Source: SAR116 cluster alpha proteobacterium HIMB100
Lineage (GTDB): Bacteria > Pseudomonadota > Alphaproteobacteria > Puniceispirillales > Puniceispirillaceae
Assembly: GCA_000238815.2 (NCBI GenBank)
Contig: AFXB01000001.1
Location: 243,338-307,337, forward strand
Length of the DNA stretch: 64,000 bases
Direction: 5' to 3'
The notes under the pieces were generated by a model. That model did not search any database. It was not told where the DNA came from and saw only the letters and a list, made by a program, of their open reading frames with translations. The number at the start of each line of letters is the position of its first letter. Position 1 is the stretch's first letter. Below, one piece after another: positions 17,308-25,808 of this stretch. Both the position numbers and the translations under genes were made by a program.

Positions 17308-18960
17308 ATGATACATGCCCCTCACCCAGCCCTGCTCGCCAGCCATAAAGCTGTCCTAAGAACAGCTATTATACTGGCGTCCCTCATTGCTGCAGGGACA
17401 GGGCTGTTGGTGTCGAGCTTATATCTGGCCGCCCCTTCAGCTGGCCTGGCCTGGTCTGTGCTGTCTGGTGCACAAACATGGGCAGTTATCCTTGGGGCCA
17501 GCGGGCAAGCTTTCACATCTGCAGCCCTATCGGTCATATTAGGAATGACGGCCGCACGCGCGCTGCATCGGCGGGGGCAGTTTTTCGGGCGCGGCCTTTT
17601 TTTATCCTTGTCTTTTATGGCCATGATTGTGCCGACTACTGTTGCTGCGATTGGCCTTGTTCAGTTATGGGGGCGAAACGGGGCAATCCGCCAGTTTGCT
17701 GATGGCCTGTTCGGGCAGGATATATTTTTTCCGGCTTACGGCCTTGAAATGGTCATACTTGCGCATGTGTTGTTCAATGCACCGCTGGTCATGCGGGTGG
17801 GTCTTGCGGCCTTGTCAGGATTGCCTGAACATCACTGGCGTCTGTCTGCTCAATTGGGGTTTACTCGGCTGGCTTATTTCAGATTCGTTGAATGGCCCTG
17901 TTTGAAATTATTGGTGCCGGCTTTGTTCAGCTTAATTTTCTTGCTGTGTTTTACTTCTTTCAGTTTGGTGTTGATGCTTGGGGGTGGTCCTGGCGTCAGC
18001 ACACTTGAAGTGGCAATTTATACCAGTGTCAGATTCGATTTTGATCTGCCAAAGGCAGCGATTTTATCCACCCTTCAGGTGATGATTGCCGGGGGGTTTA
18101 TTCTGCTTCTGTCCAGAGGGCAATTACCGAGCTGGACAAACCGATTGTCTTTGGCCAGTAGGACGTTACGCACAGATGCGCAATCTGTGTCAGGCAAACT
18201 GGCAGACGGCCTGATTTTAGGGTGTTTTTGCCTGATCGTTGTTTGTCCACTTCTGGCACTGTTTTTATCCTCCAGGCTGGTCGAAGGGGTAAGCTTATTT
18301 GAACGGTCTGCATTTTGGCAGGCATTCTGGTCATCTACATCTCTTGGACTTAGCGCGGCTTTGCTATCGACAACACTGGCTTTCATTTTATGTGCAGGTC
18401 GTTACCGGATGTCGGGCCAAACAATTAGCGCCCGCTTTGGCCGGTCCGTCATCAGCCTTTCGCAATCTGTTTATCTGGTTTTGCCTGCAATTGTTCTGGG
18501 CACTGCCAGTTTTCTGGTGTTTCGGCCAATTGTAAATCTGTTTGACCATGTGTTTTTTGTGGTACTGCTCACCAATAGCCTGCTGGCCCTCCCCTTTGCC
18601 ACTCGCCTGATAGATGGGCGTTATCATATGATTACACCTGTTCATGATAAATTATGTGCGCAAATTGACCTGACAGGGTGGAGACGGTTTTTCTGGGTGA
18701 CCTTACCTGCCATGCGCAGGGAAGTCGGTTTGTGTCTGGGGTTGACGGCTGCTTTATCAATCGGTGACTTTGGGGTGATTGCCCTATTTGGCTCAGAACA
18801 GTTCCAAACCTTGCCTTATTTGCTGTATCAATATGCCAGCCGATATGGCGGCGCAGAAGCAGAGCTGCTTGCTGTCTTTTTACTGATTTACGGTCTTGGT
18901 TTGTTTTTCTGCTTACATCAGGCTGTGAACAGGCTGGCGGTCAGGAGAACATATGCTTGA
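17308..18960 (+). CDS. thiP: Thiamine ABC transporter permease
   Basis: Inner-membrane permease with two fused transport domains (about residues 15-280 and 300-545), 550 aa, the usual ThiP length. Each half has about six hydrophobic helices and an EAA-like cytoplasmic loop (HHWRLSAQLGFTRLAYFRFV in the first half; KLCAQIDLTGWRRFFWVTLP in the second). It lies between thiB and thiQ, its stop overlapping thiQ by 8 bases. One long gene provides both membrane subunits, so no other permease is needed for this importer. Confidence 0.94.
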   Translation: MIHAPHPALLASHKAVLRTAIILASLIAAGTGLLVSSLYLAAPSAGLAWSVLSGAQTWAVILGASGQAFTSAALSVILGMTAARALHRRGQFFGRGLFLSLSFMAMIVPTTVAAIGLVQLWGRNGAIRQFADGLFGQDIFFPAYGLEMVILAHVLFNAPLVMRVGLAALSGLPEHHWRLSAQLGFTRLAYFRFVEWPCLKLLVPALFSLIFLLCFTSFSLVLMLGGGPGVSTLEVAIYTSVRFDFDLPKAAILSTLQVMIAGGFILLLSRGQLPSWTNRLSLASRTLRTDAQSVSGKLADGLILGCFCLIVVCPLLALFLSSRLVEGVSLFERSAFWQAFWSSTSLGLSAALLSTTLAFILCAGRYRMSGQTISARFGRSVISLSQSVYLVLPAIVLGTASFLVFRPIVNLFDHVFFVVLLTNSLLALPFATRLIDGRYHMITPVHDKLCAQIDLTGWRRFFWVTLPAMRREVGLCLGLTAALSIGDFGVIALFGSEQFQTLPYLLYQYASRYGGAEAELLAVFLLIYGLGLFFCLHQAVNRLAVRRTYA

Positions 18961-19576
18961 AGTTGTAAATCTGCGTTTTGGTGGAGGCAGCTGTCCTGTT
19001 CATAGTCTTAGCTTCAGCGTGAGGCGCGGAGATATCCTGACCATCAATGGCCCATCCGGGGTAGGTAAAACAACCTTACTGAACATTCTGGCCGGTTATG
19101 AGCAGGCAGAGCCTGGTAGCCAGGCATGTTGGGATAATGCTGATCTACTGGACCTGCCTGTCTGGGAGCGCCCACTCAGCTTTTTATTTCAGGACGGCAA
19201 TTTATTTGATCATTTGCCCTGCAGGAAAACGATTGAGCTGGCGATATCACCAAAAGGACGGCTTAAGCCATCAGATCAGCAGCTGATAGACAGCACGCTA
19301 GGGCGGCTCAGCATTGATCATCTGTCTGCACGCCTACCGGGTGAATTATCTGGTGGTGAAGCCCAACGTATGGGTTTGGCGCGGGCTCTGGTCAGAAAGT
19401 CCCCCCTCCTTTTACTTGATGAGCCGTTTTCTGCCTTGGATATGAAGGCACGGATTGACGCAATTGACCTGATCCGCCAAGTGGCGACAGAAGATCAGCT
19501 GGCGGTTTTACTGATCTCTCATGACCATGATGATGCGCAACGCTTAGGCGCTTCTGCCATATCTCTGCACCGTTAA
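18953..19576 (+). CDS. thiQ: Thiamine ABC transporter ATP-binding protein
   Basis: Short ABC ATPase of 207 aa, typical of ThiQ, lacking the C-terminal regulatory domain of MalK-like proteins. Walker A is NGPSGVGKTT, the signature motif reads LSGGEAQR, Walker B is LLLLDEP and the switch His is in ISHDHDD. The start overlaps the thiP stop by 8 bases. Last gene of the riboswitch-controlled operon; no canonical terminator is visible within 100 bases. Confidence 0.95.
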   Translation: MLEVVNLRFGGGSCPVHSLSFSVRRGDILTINGPSGVGKTTLLNILAGYEQAEPGSQACWDNADLLDLPVWERPLSFLFQDGNLFDHLPCRKTIELAISPKGRLKPSDQQLIDSTLGRLSIDHLSARLPGELSGGEAQRMGLARALVRKSPLLLLDEPFSALDMKARIDAIDLIRQVATEDQLAVLLISHDHDDAQRLGASAISLHR

Positions 19577-19693
19577 GACAACGCTCTTCTATCTGATTTA
19601 TCCGCGAATGAGCCTTAGAATTTCTGTGTTCACGCGAATGTGATTAAGCGCAAACGGAAATTTAATTTATTTTTGTCTAAATAAGAAACATAA

Positions 19694-19954
19694 GTATTAG
19701 CCAATTCGAACAGAAAGATCAGCCATGCAGTAAATCAGAATCCATATCGGATAGATTTAGTCAGGGTTCACTTCTTCAGAACCTTATCTGTAGACAGCCA
19801 GACAGGTCGGCGGTTATTTGCAGCCAAACCTGTGGGCCAGCTGGTTGAAGATATTAACAGCTCTATGGGATGTGATGAAAATTATGCCTGTTTTTTTGCT
19901 CAGGACGGTCAAGTGATCGCTCTTGATCGAACAGGACAGTTTGTGATGATGTAA
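19694..19954 (+). pseudogene. Open frame without a normal start, possible gene remnant or unusual small gene
   Basis: After an in-frame TAA at 19691-19693 a frame stays open for 86 codons and ends in TAA 19952-19954. There is no ATG before codon 58; the first standard start is GTG 19832, giving 40 aa that end in CFFAQDGQVIALDRTGQFVMM and lack a ribosome site. The composition looks protein-like, with few rare runs, and a strong hairpin follows 47 bases later. It might be the decayed 3' part of a gene, a gene with a non-standard start, or chance. I recognise no family. The rest of 19577-19693 and 19955-20001 shows nothing I can name. Confidence 0.3.
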
Positions 19955-20001
19955 CCAATTGATCTCCCTCCTCTTCCTCCCAAAAGGTTACATTGTTACA
20001 A

Positions 20002-20036
20002 GAAGAAGCCTTTGAGCTTATCTCAAGGGCTTCTTC
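20002..20036 (+). terminator. Strong hairpin, probable terminator
   Basis: GAAGAAGCCTTTGAG (20002-20016) pairs with CTCAAGGGCTTCTTC (20022-20036) over 15 positions with one G-U and a 5-base loop. A T6 run follows only at about 20049-20054, so it is not a textbook intrinsic terminator; it could end thiBPQ transcription or act as an RNA-processing or attenuation structure before the small membrane protein gene. Confidence 0.55.
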
Positions 20037-20113
20037 GCATATGTAACTGTTTTTTCACATGCAAATTCAGCTGACCCCTGACAGAATAGGCATTAGATGG
20101 AGGAGACCGGGGC

Positions 20114-20302
20114 ATGACTTGGGTAGACGCTATATTATTACCGCTCGTGATGGTGGCTTGGCTGTTTTTATCTTATGATGCGGTGAATCGACTATGCCGG
20201 AGCAGAGGCTGGGCGATGCGCGGCGGCGCAGGCATGATTATCTGGATTGCTGTTGGGTTTGCCGGCGGGGCCTATCTGATGGTCTTATTCAATGCACTCT
20301 AA
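20114..20302 (+). CDS. Small two-helix membrane protein, unknown function
   Basis: Hypothetical inner-membrane protein of 62 aa. Two hydrophobic segments (about residues 5-22 and 39-59) flank a short basic loop with the sequence NRLCRSRGWAMRGG, so both termini probably face the periplasm by the positive-inside rule. A good ribosome site (GGAGGAGA) lies 9 bases before the ATG, which supports expression. A second small membrane protein gene follows 67 bases later. I recognise no family and the sequence gives no function. Confidence 0.65.
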   Translation: MTWVDAILLPLVMVAWLFLSYDAVNRLCRSRGWAMRGGAGMIIWIAVGFAGGAYLMVLFNAL

Positions 20303-20369
20303 CTGTTCAGCTTTGTCACAGCTTAACCTCATTCGACAGATGAAGAGCTTGTGAAGGAGAGGTCAAATT

Positions 20370-20564
20370 ATGAATGTGTTTCAAAATGCCTTACTATCTG
20401 TGGTGTGGCTGTTTACTCTGATTATGTGTACTGATTTGTGGACAGACCCGGCCGTTGGCGCCAGCACTAGCCTTGCTGAAAGAGCCGGAATGACAGGCTT
20501 ATTTGTTTCAACAGCTGTGATTGCTCACCTGATCATCAGACGCATTTTAGGGAAAAACTCATAA
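20370..20564 (+). CDS. Small membrane protein, unknown function
   Basis: Hypothetical protein of 64 aa with two hydrophobic stretches (about 5-22 and 41-57) separated by a polar loop TDPAVGASTSLAERAG, and a basic C-terminus RRILGKNS. The AAGGAGAGG ribosome site about 9 bases before the ATG is strong. It follows the 62-aa membrane protein in the same direction and may share its transcript; RNA hairpins follow at 20667-20783. No family recognised. Confidence 0.62.
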   Translation: MNVFQNALLSVVWLFTLIMCTDLWTDPAVGASTSLAERAGMTGLFVSTAVIAHLIIRRILGKNS

Positions 20565-20666
20565 TCAGATCAGATAGTTCTGTATTTCCTGCACAAAAGC
20601 AGCAGAAGAAAATTAAAAAAAATCTGCCGCAGTGAAAAATTGGTATCAGAGTTGCAAGGTAAATCG

Positions 20667-20721
20667 TGATCTGGTGTCGGCTTACCGATCCACTTTCCAT
20701 TACGGCACCAGATCACCCTTT
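20667..20721 (+). terminator. Long-stem hairpin with T-run
   Basis: TGATCTGGTG (20667-20676) pairs perfectly with CACCAGATCA (20706-20715), and CCCTTTTTT follows. The 29-base loop contains a smaller hairpin (TCGG-CTTA-CCGA). This fits an intrinsic terminator for the small membrane protein transcript, or part of a structured small RNA together with the next hairpin. Confidence 0.5.
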
Positions 20722-20746
20722 TTTAGGGTGGAAATGTGCTAAAGAT

Positions 20747-20783
20747 AAAAAAACCTCAGCCAAGATCTGGCTGGGGTTTTTTT
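20747..20783 (+). terminator. Rho-independent terminator, bidirectional in form
   Basis: A7 followed by CCTCAGCCA (20754-20762), a 5-base loop, TGGCTGGGG (20768-20776) and T7. The stem is 9 bp with one G-T and is flanked by A and T runs, so it could work in both directions. It lies 25 bases after the preceding hairpin. The interval 20784-21018 holds no further element I can support. Confidence 0.8.
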
Positions 20784-21018
20784 ACGCCTCTGCCTGCCAT
20801 CAGCATCCGGCATTATGTTTGAGAGCCAAATCAGCACGGGCTGGTTTTTTGGTCAATTTGTCTGGCTGCCTCAAATTCCTTTTGGGCATGGCTGTTGGCG
20901 CCAGCCCTATCTTAAGCGCTTGTGCTGTATATATTTTGACTGTTTGGCCTGAGGTGGGTTAATTACATCCTGCTTTCTTGTCAGGATTGCCGGTATACAA
21001 AAAAATCAGGATAAAGCT

Positions 21019-21459
21019 ATGTCAAAAAAATATATTGATAAAGCAGCAGCATCGAACATATTTCAACACGCAATCGAAGGTCATGAACAGGTTTTCGAAA
21101 GCTTCTTCTTAGCAAAGCTTCTCGGGTTATCATTTGATTATGGGGATGATGACGCGCTGACAATTTCTTTTGATGTAAACGAGATGTTCACTAACCCTCA
21201 GGGGACTTTTCATGGGGGCATGATTGCCACTGTATTGGATATATCCATGGGCCATCTTCTGAACAAAGCTATCGGGCCTGGTTCAACAATAGAGATGAAG
21301 ATCCAGTATCTCAGACCTGTCGTGGACGGACAGGTCATCTGCAAAAGCCGGTTCATAAAAAAGGGGCGTTCAATTAATTTTCTAGAGAGCCATCTATATA
21401 ATGCAGAAGATAAATTATGCGCTCATGCCACGGCAACATGGAAGCTGATATCGTCATAA
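21019..21459 (+). CDS. Hotdog-fold thioesterase, PaaI family
   Basis: Probable acyl-CoA thioesterase, 146 aa. The hotdog motif NPQGTFHGGMIATVLDISMG (about 58-77) contains the conserved Asn-x-x-Gly-x-x-His-Gly-Gly and the acidic residue of the helix (Asp73 region). The C-terminal strand pattern (AKSR/ATATWKL-like) matches the PaaI/YbgC-like fold. AGGA lies 8 bases before the ATG. It is a single gene with no operon partners; the substrate is unknown. Confidence 0.85.
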   Translation: MSKKYIDKAAASNIFQHAIEGHEQVFESFFLAKLLGLSFDYGDDDALTISFDVNEMFTNPQGTFHGGMIATVLDISMGHLLNKAIGPGSTIEMKIQYLRPVVDGQVICKSRFIKKGRSINFLESHLYNAEDKLCAHATATWKLISS

Positions 21460-21550
21460 TCAAGCAGAAAGAAACAAGCCGACCAGTCGACAGAAACAGA
21501 CGCGTTTCCTTTATCTGCAAGGAGCTCTGCAACGCTGAAACATATCAGCA

Positions 21551-21595
21551 TAAAAAAGCCAAGGAACCTGCCACAATCGGGCCTATTCCTTGGCT
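21551..21595 (-). terminator. Rho-independent terminator of tRNA-Lys
   Basis: On the - strand AGCCAAGGAA (21595-21586) pairs perfectly with TTCCTTGGCT (21566-21557), followed by a run of Ts (21556-21552). It begins 7 bases after the tRNA-Lys CCA end, an ideal position for a tRNA terminator. Confidence 0.88.
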
Positions 21596-21601
21596 TAATA
21601 A

Positions 21602-21677
21602 TGGTGAGCGGTACAGGATTCGAACCTGTGACCCAGTGATTAAAAGTCACTTGCTCTACCAACTGAGCTAACCGCCC
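21602..21677 (-). tRNA. tRNA-Lys (anticodon UUU)
   Basis: Reads from 21677 to 21602, 76 bases with encoded CCA. Acceptor GGGCGGT pairs with ACCGCTC (one G-U), the D arm is GCTCAGTTGGTAGAGC, the anticodon stem AGTGA/TCACT holds loop CTTTTAA with UUU, and the T arm is CACAGG-TTCGAAT-CCTGT in form. Discriminator A. Confidence 0.97.
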
Positions 21678-21702
21678 GCAAATCCGCTATGCGGATAACG
21701 CT

Positions 21703-21731
21703 GGTATACTGACATCAGACAGGGCTGTAAA
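21703..21731 (-). promoter_or_regulatory. Probable promoter of tRNA-Lys
   Basis: On the - strand TTTACA (21731-21726) and TATACC (21708-21703) are separated by 17 bases; transcription would begin near 21696, about 19 bases before the tRNA. A small hairpin (ATCCGC-TAT-GCGGAT) lies in the leader. Confidence 0.6.
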
Positions 21732-21782
21732 GTCTTTTATGAAGCTGTTTTTCAGTCTTTGATATTCGTCAGTGACAGCGCC

Positions 21783-22310
21783 TCAGTCGCGGTCATGATC
21801 TGACATATTTGCAAACAGCGCGTTCATCTGTCTGCCTACCTCAGGCGGAACAAATGAACTGATATCCCCGCCGTACCGGGCAATTTCCTTGACCAAAGAT
21901 GACGCGACAAAATGCTGACTTTCAGAAGCTGTAAGAAACACGGTCTCCAAATCAGCTTTCAGTCTTTTATTGGCACTGGCCATTTGGAATTCATATTCAA
22001 AATCTGAGACTGCGCGCAGCCCCCTGATAACAAAACGAGCATCTTTCTGGCGGGCAAAGTCGGTAAGCAGACCTGTAAAGCTCTCAACCTGTATATCAGG
22101 AGAAGAGTTTGAATTATTCTTAATGATATCAATTTGTTCTTTAACGAAGCTTAGCCGCTGTTCTAATGTGAACAAAGGCGATTTTCCACTATTTTCAGCC
22201 ACACCGATGATCAGACGATCACATATTTGACTGGCCCGTTCGATCATATCCAGATGACCAAGGGTCAAGGGATCAAAGGTGCCGGGGTAAAGGCCGATAT
22301 GAAGTGTCAT
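21783..22310 (-). CDS. coaD: Phosphopantetheine adenylyltransferase
   Basis: Fourth enzyme of coenzyme A synthesis, joining 4'-phosphopantetheine and ATP to dephospho-CoA; 175 aa. The nucleotidyltransferase motif [12 protein letters not shown] (residues 10-21) contains the (T/H)xGH signature, and the second motif is [15 protein letters not shown]. The ATG overlaps the gyrA stop by 4 bases, so it is co-translated downstream of gyrA. All family motifs are intact. Confidence 0.95.
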   Translation of the reverse strand: MTLHIGLYPGTFDPLTLGHLDMIERASQICDRLIIGVAENSGKSPLFTLEQRLSFVKEQIDIIKNNSNSSPDIQVESFTGLLTDFARQKDARFVIRGLRAVSDFEYEFQMASANKRLKADLETVFLTASESQHFVASSLVKEIARYGGDISSFVPPEVGRQMNALFANMSDHDRD

Positions 22311-24940
22311 ACTGTTTTATCTTCTGTGCTGGTTTTACTGTCGTTTGTGACCTGTTCTGTACCCTCTTCCGGCTCTTCCTCATTATCCTGACCATCATCA
22401 GCATCTCTGATAATGCCAACAGATACAACTTTTTCAGCACCATCCACTTCAAACAGCCTGACCCCTTGCGTCTTTCGGCCAGCAATGCGGATGACATCAC
22501 CTTCGCCGCCATCGACACGAATACGGATGACCTTTCCGGCATCTGTGACCAGCATCAGCTGGTCTTCGGCAAAAACAGTGAATGAGGCCACGACCTGTCC
22601 GTTTCGGGCAGAGGTTTCAATATTCGCCACGCCTTGCCCGCCGCGGCCAGTTTGCCTGTATTCACTTACCGCTGTGCGTTTTCCATACCCATTTTCTGTA
22701 ATAGAAAGAACAAATTCCTGTTCGGGGTCGCGGATGATGCACATAGACATCAGCTGGTCTTCAGCCAACAGGCGTATACCGCGCACGCCAACTGAATTCC
22801 GCCCTCTGAACAGCCTTACATCTTCTGCAGCAAACCGAATAGCCTTGCCGTTTCGTGAAGCCAGCAGAATATGGTCAGAAGGCTGGCACGGTAACACGCC
22901 AATGAGGCTGTCCCCGTCTGCCAGTTTCATTGCAATTTTGCCGTTTCGCATGATGTTTGTGAAATCAGAGAGCAGATTTCGCCTTATTGAACCCTTCGCG
23001 GTTGCGAACATGATATTCAGGCTGTTCCAGCTGTCTACATCCTGCGGCATTGGCATCACCGTTTGAATTGTTTCATCGGGCGAAATCGGCAGCAGATTGA
23101 CCATCGCTTTGCCAATGGATTGTGGAGACGCTTCAGGAAGCTTGTAACATTTCAGCTGATAAACCATTCCTGTTGAGGTGAAAAACAAAATAGGCGTATG
23201 GGTATTCGCAACAAATAACCGGGTGACAAAATCCTCATCCCGCGTTTTCATGCCAGTCCGCCCTTTGCCGCCACGTCGCTGAGCGCGATAATCCGACAAG
23301 GCTACCCGTTTAATATAGCCACGGTGGCTGACGGTCACCACCATATCTTCTTGTTGGATCAGATCTTCATCATCCTGATCTGCAAGTGCGTCTGAAATCT
23401 CTGTACGGCGAGGTTCATCCAGCCTGTCATGCGTTGCCTGTAATTCATCCAGTATCACCTCAATAAGGCGGTCATGGCTGGACAGAATGGATAGGTAATC
23501 TGTGATTTGATCAGCCAGCTCTCTGGTTTCGTCAGCAAGTTTGTCACGCTCCATGCCCGTCAGGCGTTGCAGCCGCAATTCCAGAATCGCCCGGGCCTGG
23601 GCTTCAGATAATCTGTAATGTCCGTCTTCTACCTTGTGACCAGGATCATCAATCAGCGCAATAAACGGCTCAACTTTTTGTGCAGGCCAGGATTTCGCCA
23701 TCAAATCGTTGCGGGCCGTCTCTGCATTTGGGGCCTTTTTTATCAGCTCAATAATATCATCGATAGAGGCAAGCGCGACGAGCAAACCGGCCAGAACATG
23801 TGCGCGGTTCCGTGCTTTATTCAACAAAAAGCGGGTACGCCGTGTTACCACATCCTGGCGGAACAGACAAAATGCATTCAGCACGTCACGCAAGCCCATC
23901 TGTTCAGGCCGGCCATTATTCATAGCCAACATATTCACAGCAAAGCTGGTCTGCAGACGAGTATGTCGATACAGCTGATTCAGCACCACATCACCGGCGC
24001 TATCTCGTTTAATCTCGATCACAATGCGCATGCCTTTGCGATCGGACTCATCCCGAATATCCGAAATTCCCTCAATTGTCTTTTCACGGACAAGCTCACC
24101 AATACGCTCCAGCAGCTGAGCTTTATTAACCTGATACGGAATTTCAGTGACGATTATTTGCTCGCGATCGCGGGCGGTGGTCTGGACTTCTGCCCTTGCC
24201 CGCATCATGACTGAGCCACGCCCACCGCTATAAGCATCTCTGATCCCGGCGCGCCCCATAATCAGCGCTCCAGTGGGAAAATCCGGGCCGGGCACAATTT
24301 CACGCAGCTCTTCGTCACTCATCTCAGGATTGCGGATCAGCCCCATACAGGCGCGGATCACTTCGCCTGGATTATGCGGAGGAATATTGGTTGCCATGCC
24401 AACAGCGATACCCCCTGCCCCATTCACCAGAAGATTCGGGTATTCAGCAGGCAAAACGGACGGTTCTTGCTGGGTCTCGTCATAATTGGGAATGAAGTCA
24501 ACAGTATCTTTATCAATATCGCGCAGCAGCGATTCTGCAGCGCGGGCAAGCCGTGATTCTGTGTAGCGCATAGCCGCAGCCGGATCACCATCGACAGACC
24601 CGAAATTGCCCTGTCCGTCAACCAAAGGAACGCGCATTGAAAAATCCTGCGCCATCCGGACCATGGCTTCATAAATAGAGCTATCCCCATGCGGGTGATA
24701 GTTGCCCATAACATCCCCGACAATACGGGCAGACTTACGAGGCGGCTTTGACCAGTCGTAATTGCCTTCCATCATGGCGTATAAAATGCGCCTGTGGACC
24801 GGCTTAAGGCCGTCACGAACATCCGGCAGTGCGCGAGAGACAATCACACTCATCGCATAGTCCAGATAAGACTTTCGCATCTCGTCAGAAATGGAAATTA
24901 CCGGGTTTGCAGGGCCTGTAGGCACATCGGAATCGCTCAC
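22307..24940 (-). CDS. gyrA: DNA gyrase subunit A
   Basis: DNA-breaking and rejoining subunit of gyrase. I choose GTG 24940 (877 aa) because GAGGAG lies 7 bases upstream; ATG 24988 would add 16 residues. The catalytic tyrosine is Tyr126 in [11 protein letters not shown]. The quinolone region reads [17 protein letters not shown], so the residue matching E. coli Ser83 is Ser and that matching Asp87 is Glu. The GyrA box QRRGGKG is present, so this is gyrase rather than topoisomerase IV. The last 30 residues are acidic. coaD overlaps its 3' end. Confidence 0.97.
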   Translation of the reverse strand: MSDSDVPTGPANPVISISDEMRKSYLDYAMSVIVSRALPDVRDGLKPVHRRILYAMMEGNYDWSKPPRKSARIVGDVMGNYHPHGDSSIYEAMVRMAQDFSMRVPLVDGQGNFGSVDGDPAAAMRYTESRLARAAESLLRDIDKDTVDFIPNYDETQQEPSVLPAEYPNLLVNGAGGIAVGMATNIPPHNPGEVIRACMGLIRNPEMSDEELREIVPGPDFPTGALIMGRAGIRDAYSGGRGSVMMRARAEVQTTARDREQIIVTEIPYQVNKAQLLERIGELVREKTIEGISDIRDESDRKGMRIVIEIKRDSAGDVVLNQLYRHTRLQTSFAVNMLAMNNGRPEQMGLRDVLNAFCLFRQDVVTRRTRFLLNKARNRAHVLAGLLVALASIDDIIELIKKAPNAETARNDLMAKSWPAQKVEPFIALIDDPGHKVEDGHYRLSEAQARAILELRLQRLTGMERDKLADETRELADQITDYLSILSSHDRLIEVILDELQATHDRLDEPRRTEISDALADQDDEDLIQQEDMVVTVSHRGYIKRVALSDYRAQRRGGKGRTGMKTRDEDFVTRLFVANTHTPILFFTSTGMVYQLKCYKLPEASPQSIGKAMVNLLPISPDETIQTVMPMPQDVDSWNSLNIMFATAKGSIRRNLLSDFTNIMRNGKIAMKLADGDSLIGVLPCQPSDHILLASRNGKAIRFAAEDVRLFRGRNSVGVRGIRLLAEDQLMSMCIIRDPEQEFVLSITENGYGKRTAVSEYRQTGRGGQGVANIETSARNGQVVASFTVFAEDQLMLVTDAGKVIRIRVDGGEGDVIRIAGRKTQGVRLFEVDGAEKVVSVGIIRDADDGQDNEEEPEEGTEQVTNDSKTSTEDKTV

Positions 24941-25113
24941 GCTGGTCTCCTCATCCAGTCTGGACACAGGTCGCCCGTGCACCAGCAATATCTTGCTGTT
25001 TTTATACCATGAAACAGGATAAAAACACCAGATATTGTTGTTTTATTTCGTGATGAGCCAGTGTCGCCGAGGTCAGTCGCCAGCTTGCAGCTTAAGGCAG
25101 ATGTTTTCAGTCC

Positions 25114-25611
25114 TTAGAACGGGATATCATCATCCAGATCATCTGCACCGGCCATAGGTGGTATCGCACCACCAGAGGTTACCCCGGCTGCTCCCATACC
25201 GGCCCCCATGCCGCCTTGCATCGTACCGCTGTCAGACGGTAACGCCGCAGCACCTTCATTGCGTGACCCCAACAGGGTTAACTCACCACGGTACCGCTGA
25301 AGAACCACTTCAGTTGTGTATTTTTCAACACCTTGCTGGTCAGTCCATTTACGAGTCTGCAGCTGCCCTTCAAGATAAACTGTGCTGCCCTTGCGCAGAT
25401 ATTGTTCAGCAATACGGGCCAGGTTTTCATTGAAAATCACAACTCGGTGCCATTCTGTACGCTCTCTCTGCTCACCGCTGTTTCTGTCTTTCCAGCGTTC
25501 AGACGTTGCGATATTCAGATTGACGATTTTTGTGCCGTCCTGGGTGCTTCTCACCTCTGGATCACGGCCCAGATTTCCCAGCAGAATGACTTTATTTACG
25601 CTGCCCGCCAT
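25114..25611 (-). CDS. ssb: Single-stranded DNA-binding protein
   Basis: Binds single-stranded DNA as a tetramer in replication and repair; 165 aa. ATG 25611 is chosen because AAGGAG lies 8 bases upstream; the longer frame to 25629 lacks a site. The OB fold covers about residues 4-108 ([18 protein letters not shown] at the start, [17 protein letters not shown] at the end). A Gly/Met/Ala-rich linker leads to the acidic tail ending DDDIPF, which recruits repair and replication partners. It is divergent from uvrA, an arrangement shared with many proteobacteria. Confidence 0.96.
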   Translation of the reverse strand: MAGSVNKVILLGNLGRDPEVRSTQDGTKIVNLNIATSERWKDRNSGEQRERTEWHRVVIFNENLARIAEQYLRKGSTVYLEGQLQTRKWTDQQGVEKYTTEVVLQRYRGELTLLGSRNEGAAALPSDSGTMQGGMGAGMGAAGVTSGGAIPPMAGADDLDDDIPF

Positions 25612-25808
25612 ATCAATTGCTCCTTGCAAAACAGAAGGGGATTTTTATAGTGTGGGTTAATCTAGCATAGTTCATGACGAACGAAACAGCCTTTGCTTGA
25701 TTTTTTAGACCCGGGTGGGGTGTCGGTTGCTCTGGCCGCTCTATATTTGTGACAAGATATGCACCACAGCTCGCCTAAACCATGTAAAAAACAGAGGTAA
25801 ATCAGCTC

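Noticed and set aside
20666..20962. 98-aa + strand frame across the hairpins
   Set aside because: It spans two terminator-like hairpins, has no ribosome site and no recognisable sequence; its composition follows the RNA structures.
21417..21671. Frames on both strands overlapping the tRNA-Lys gene
   Set aside because: They run through the tRNA and its terminator and have no independent support.
23618..24214. 198-aa frame antisense to gyrA
   Set aside because: Shadow frame produced by the codon use of gyrA; no start site or homology.
25670..25682. Dyad GTTC-ATGAC-GAAC as a LexA box
   Set aside because: The known alphaproteobacterial site is a direct repeat of GTTC with 7 bases between; spacing and orientation differ.
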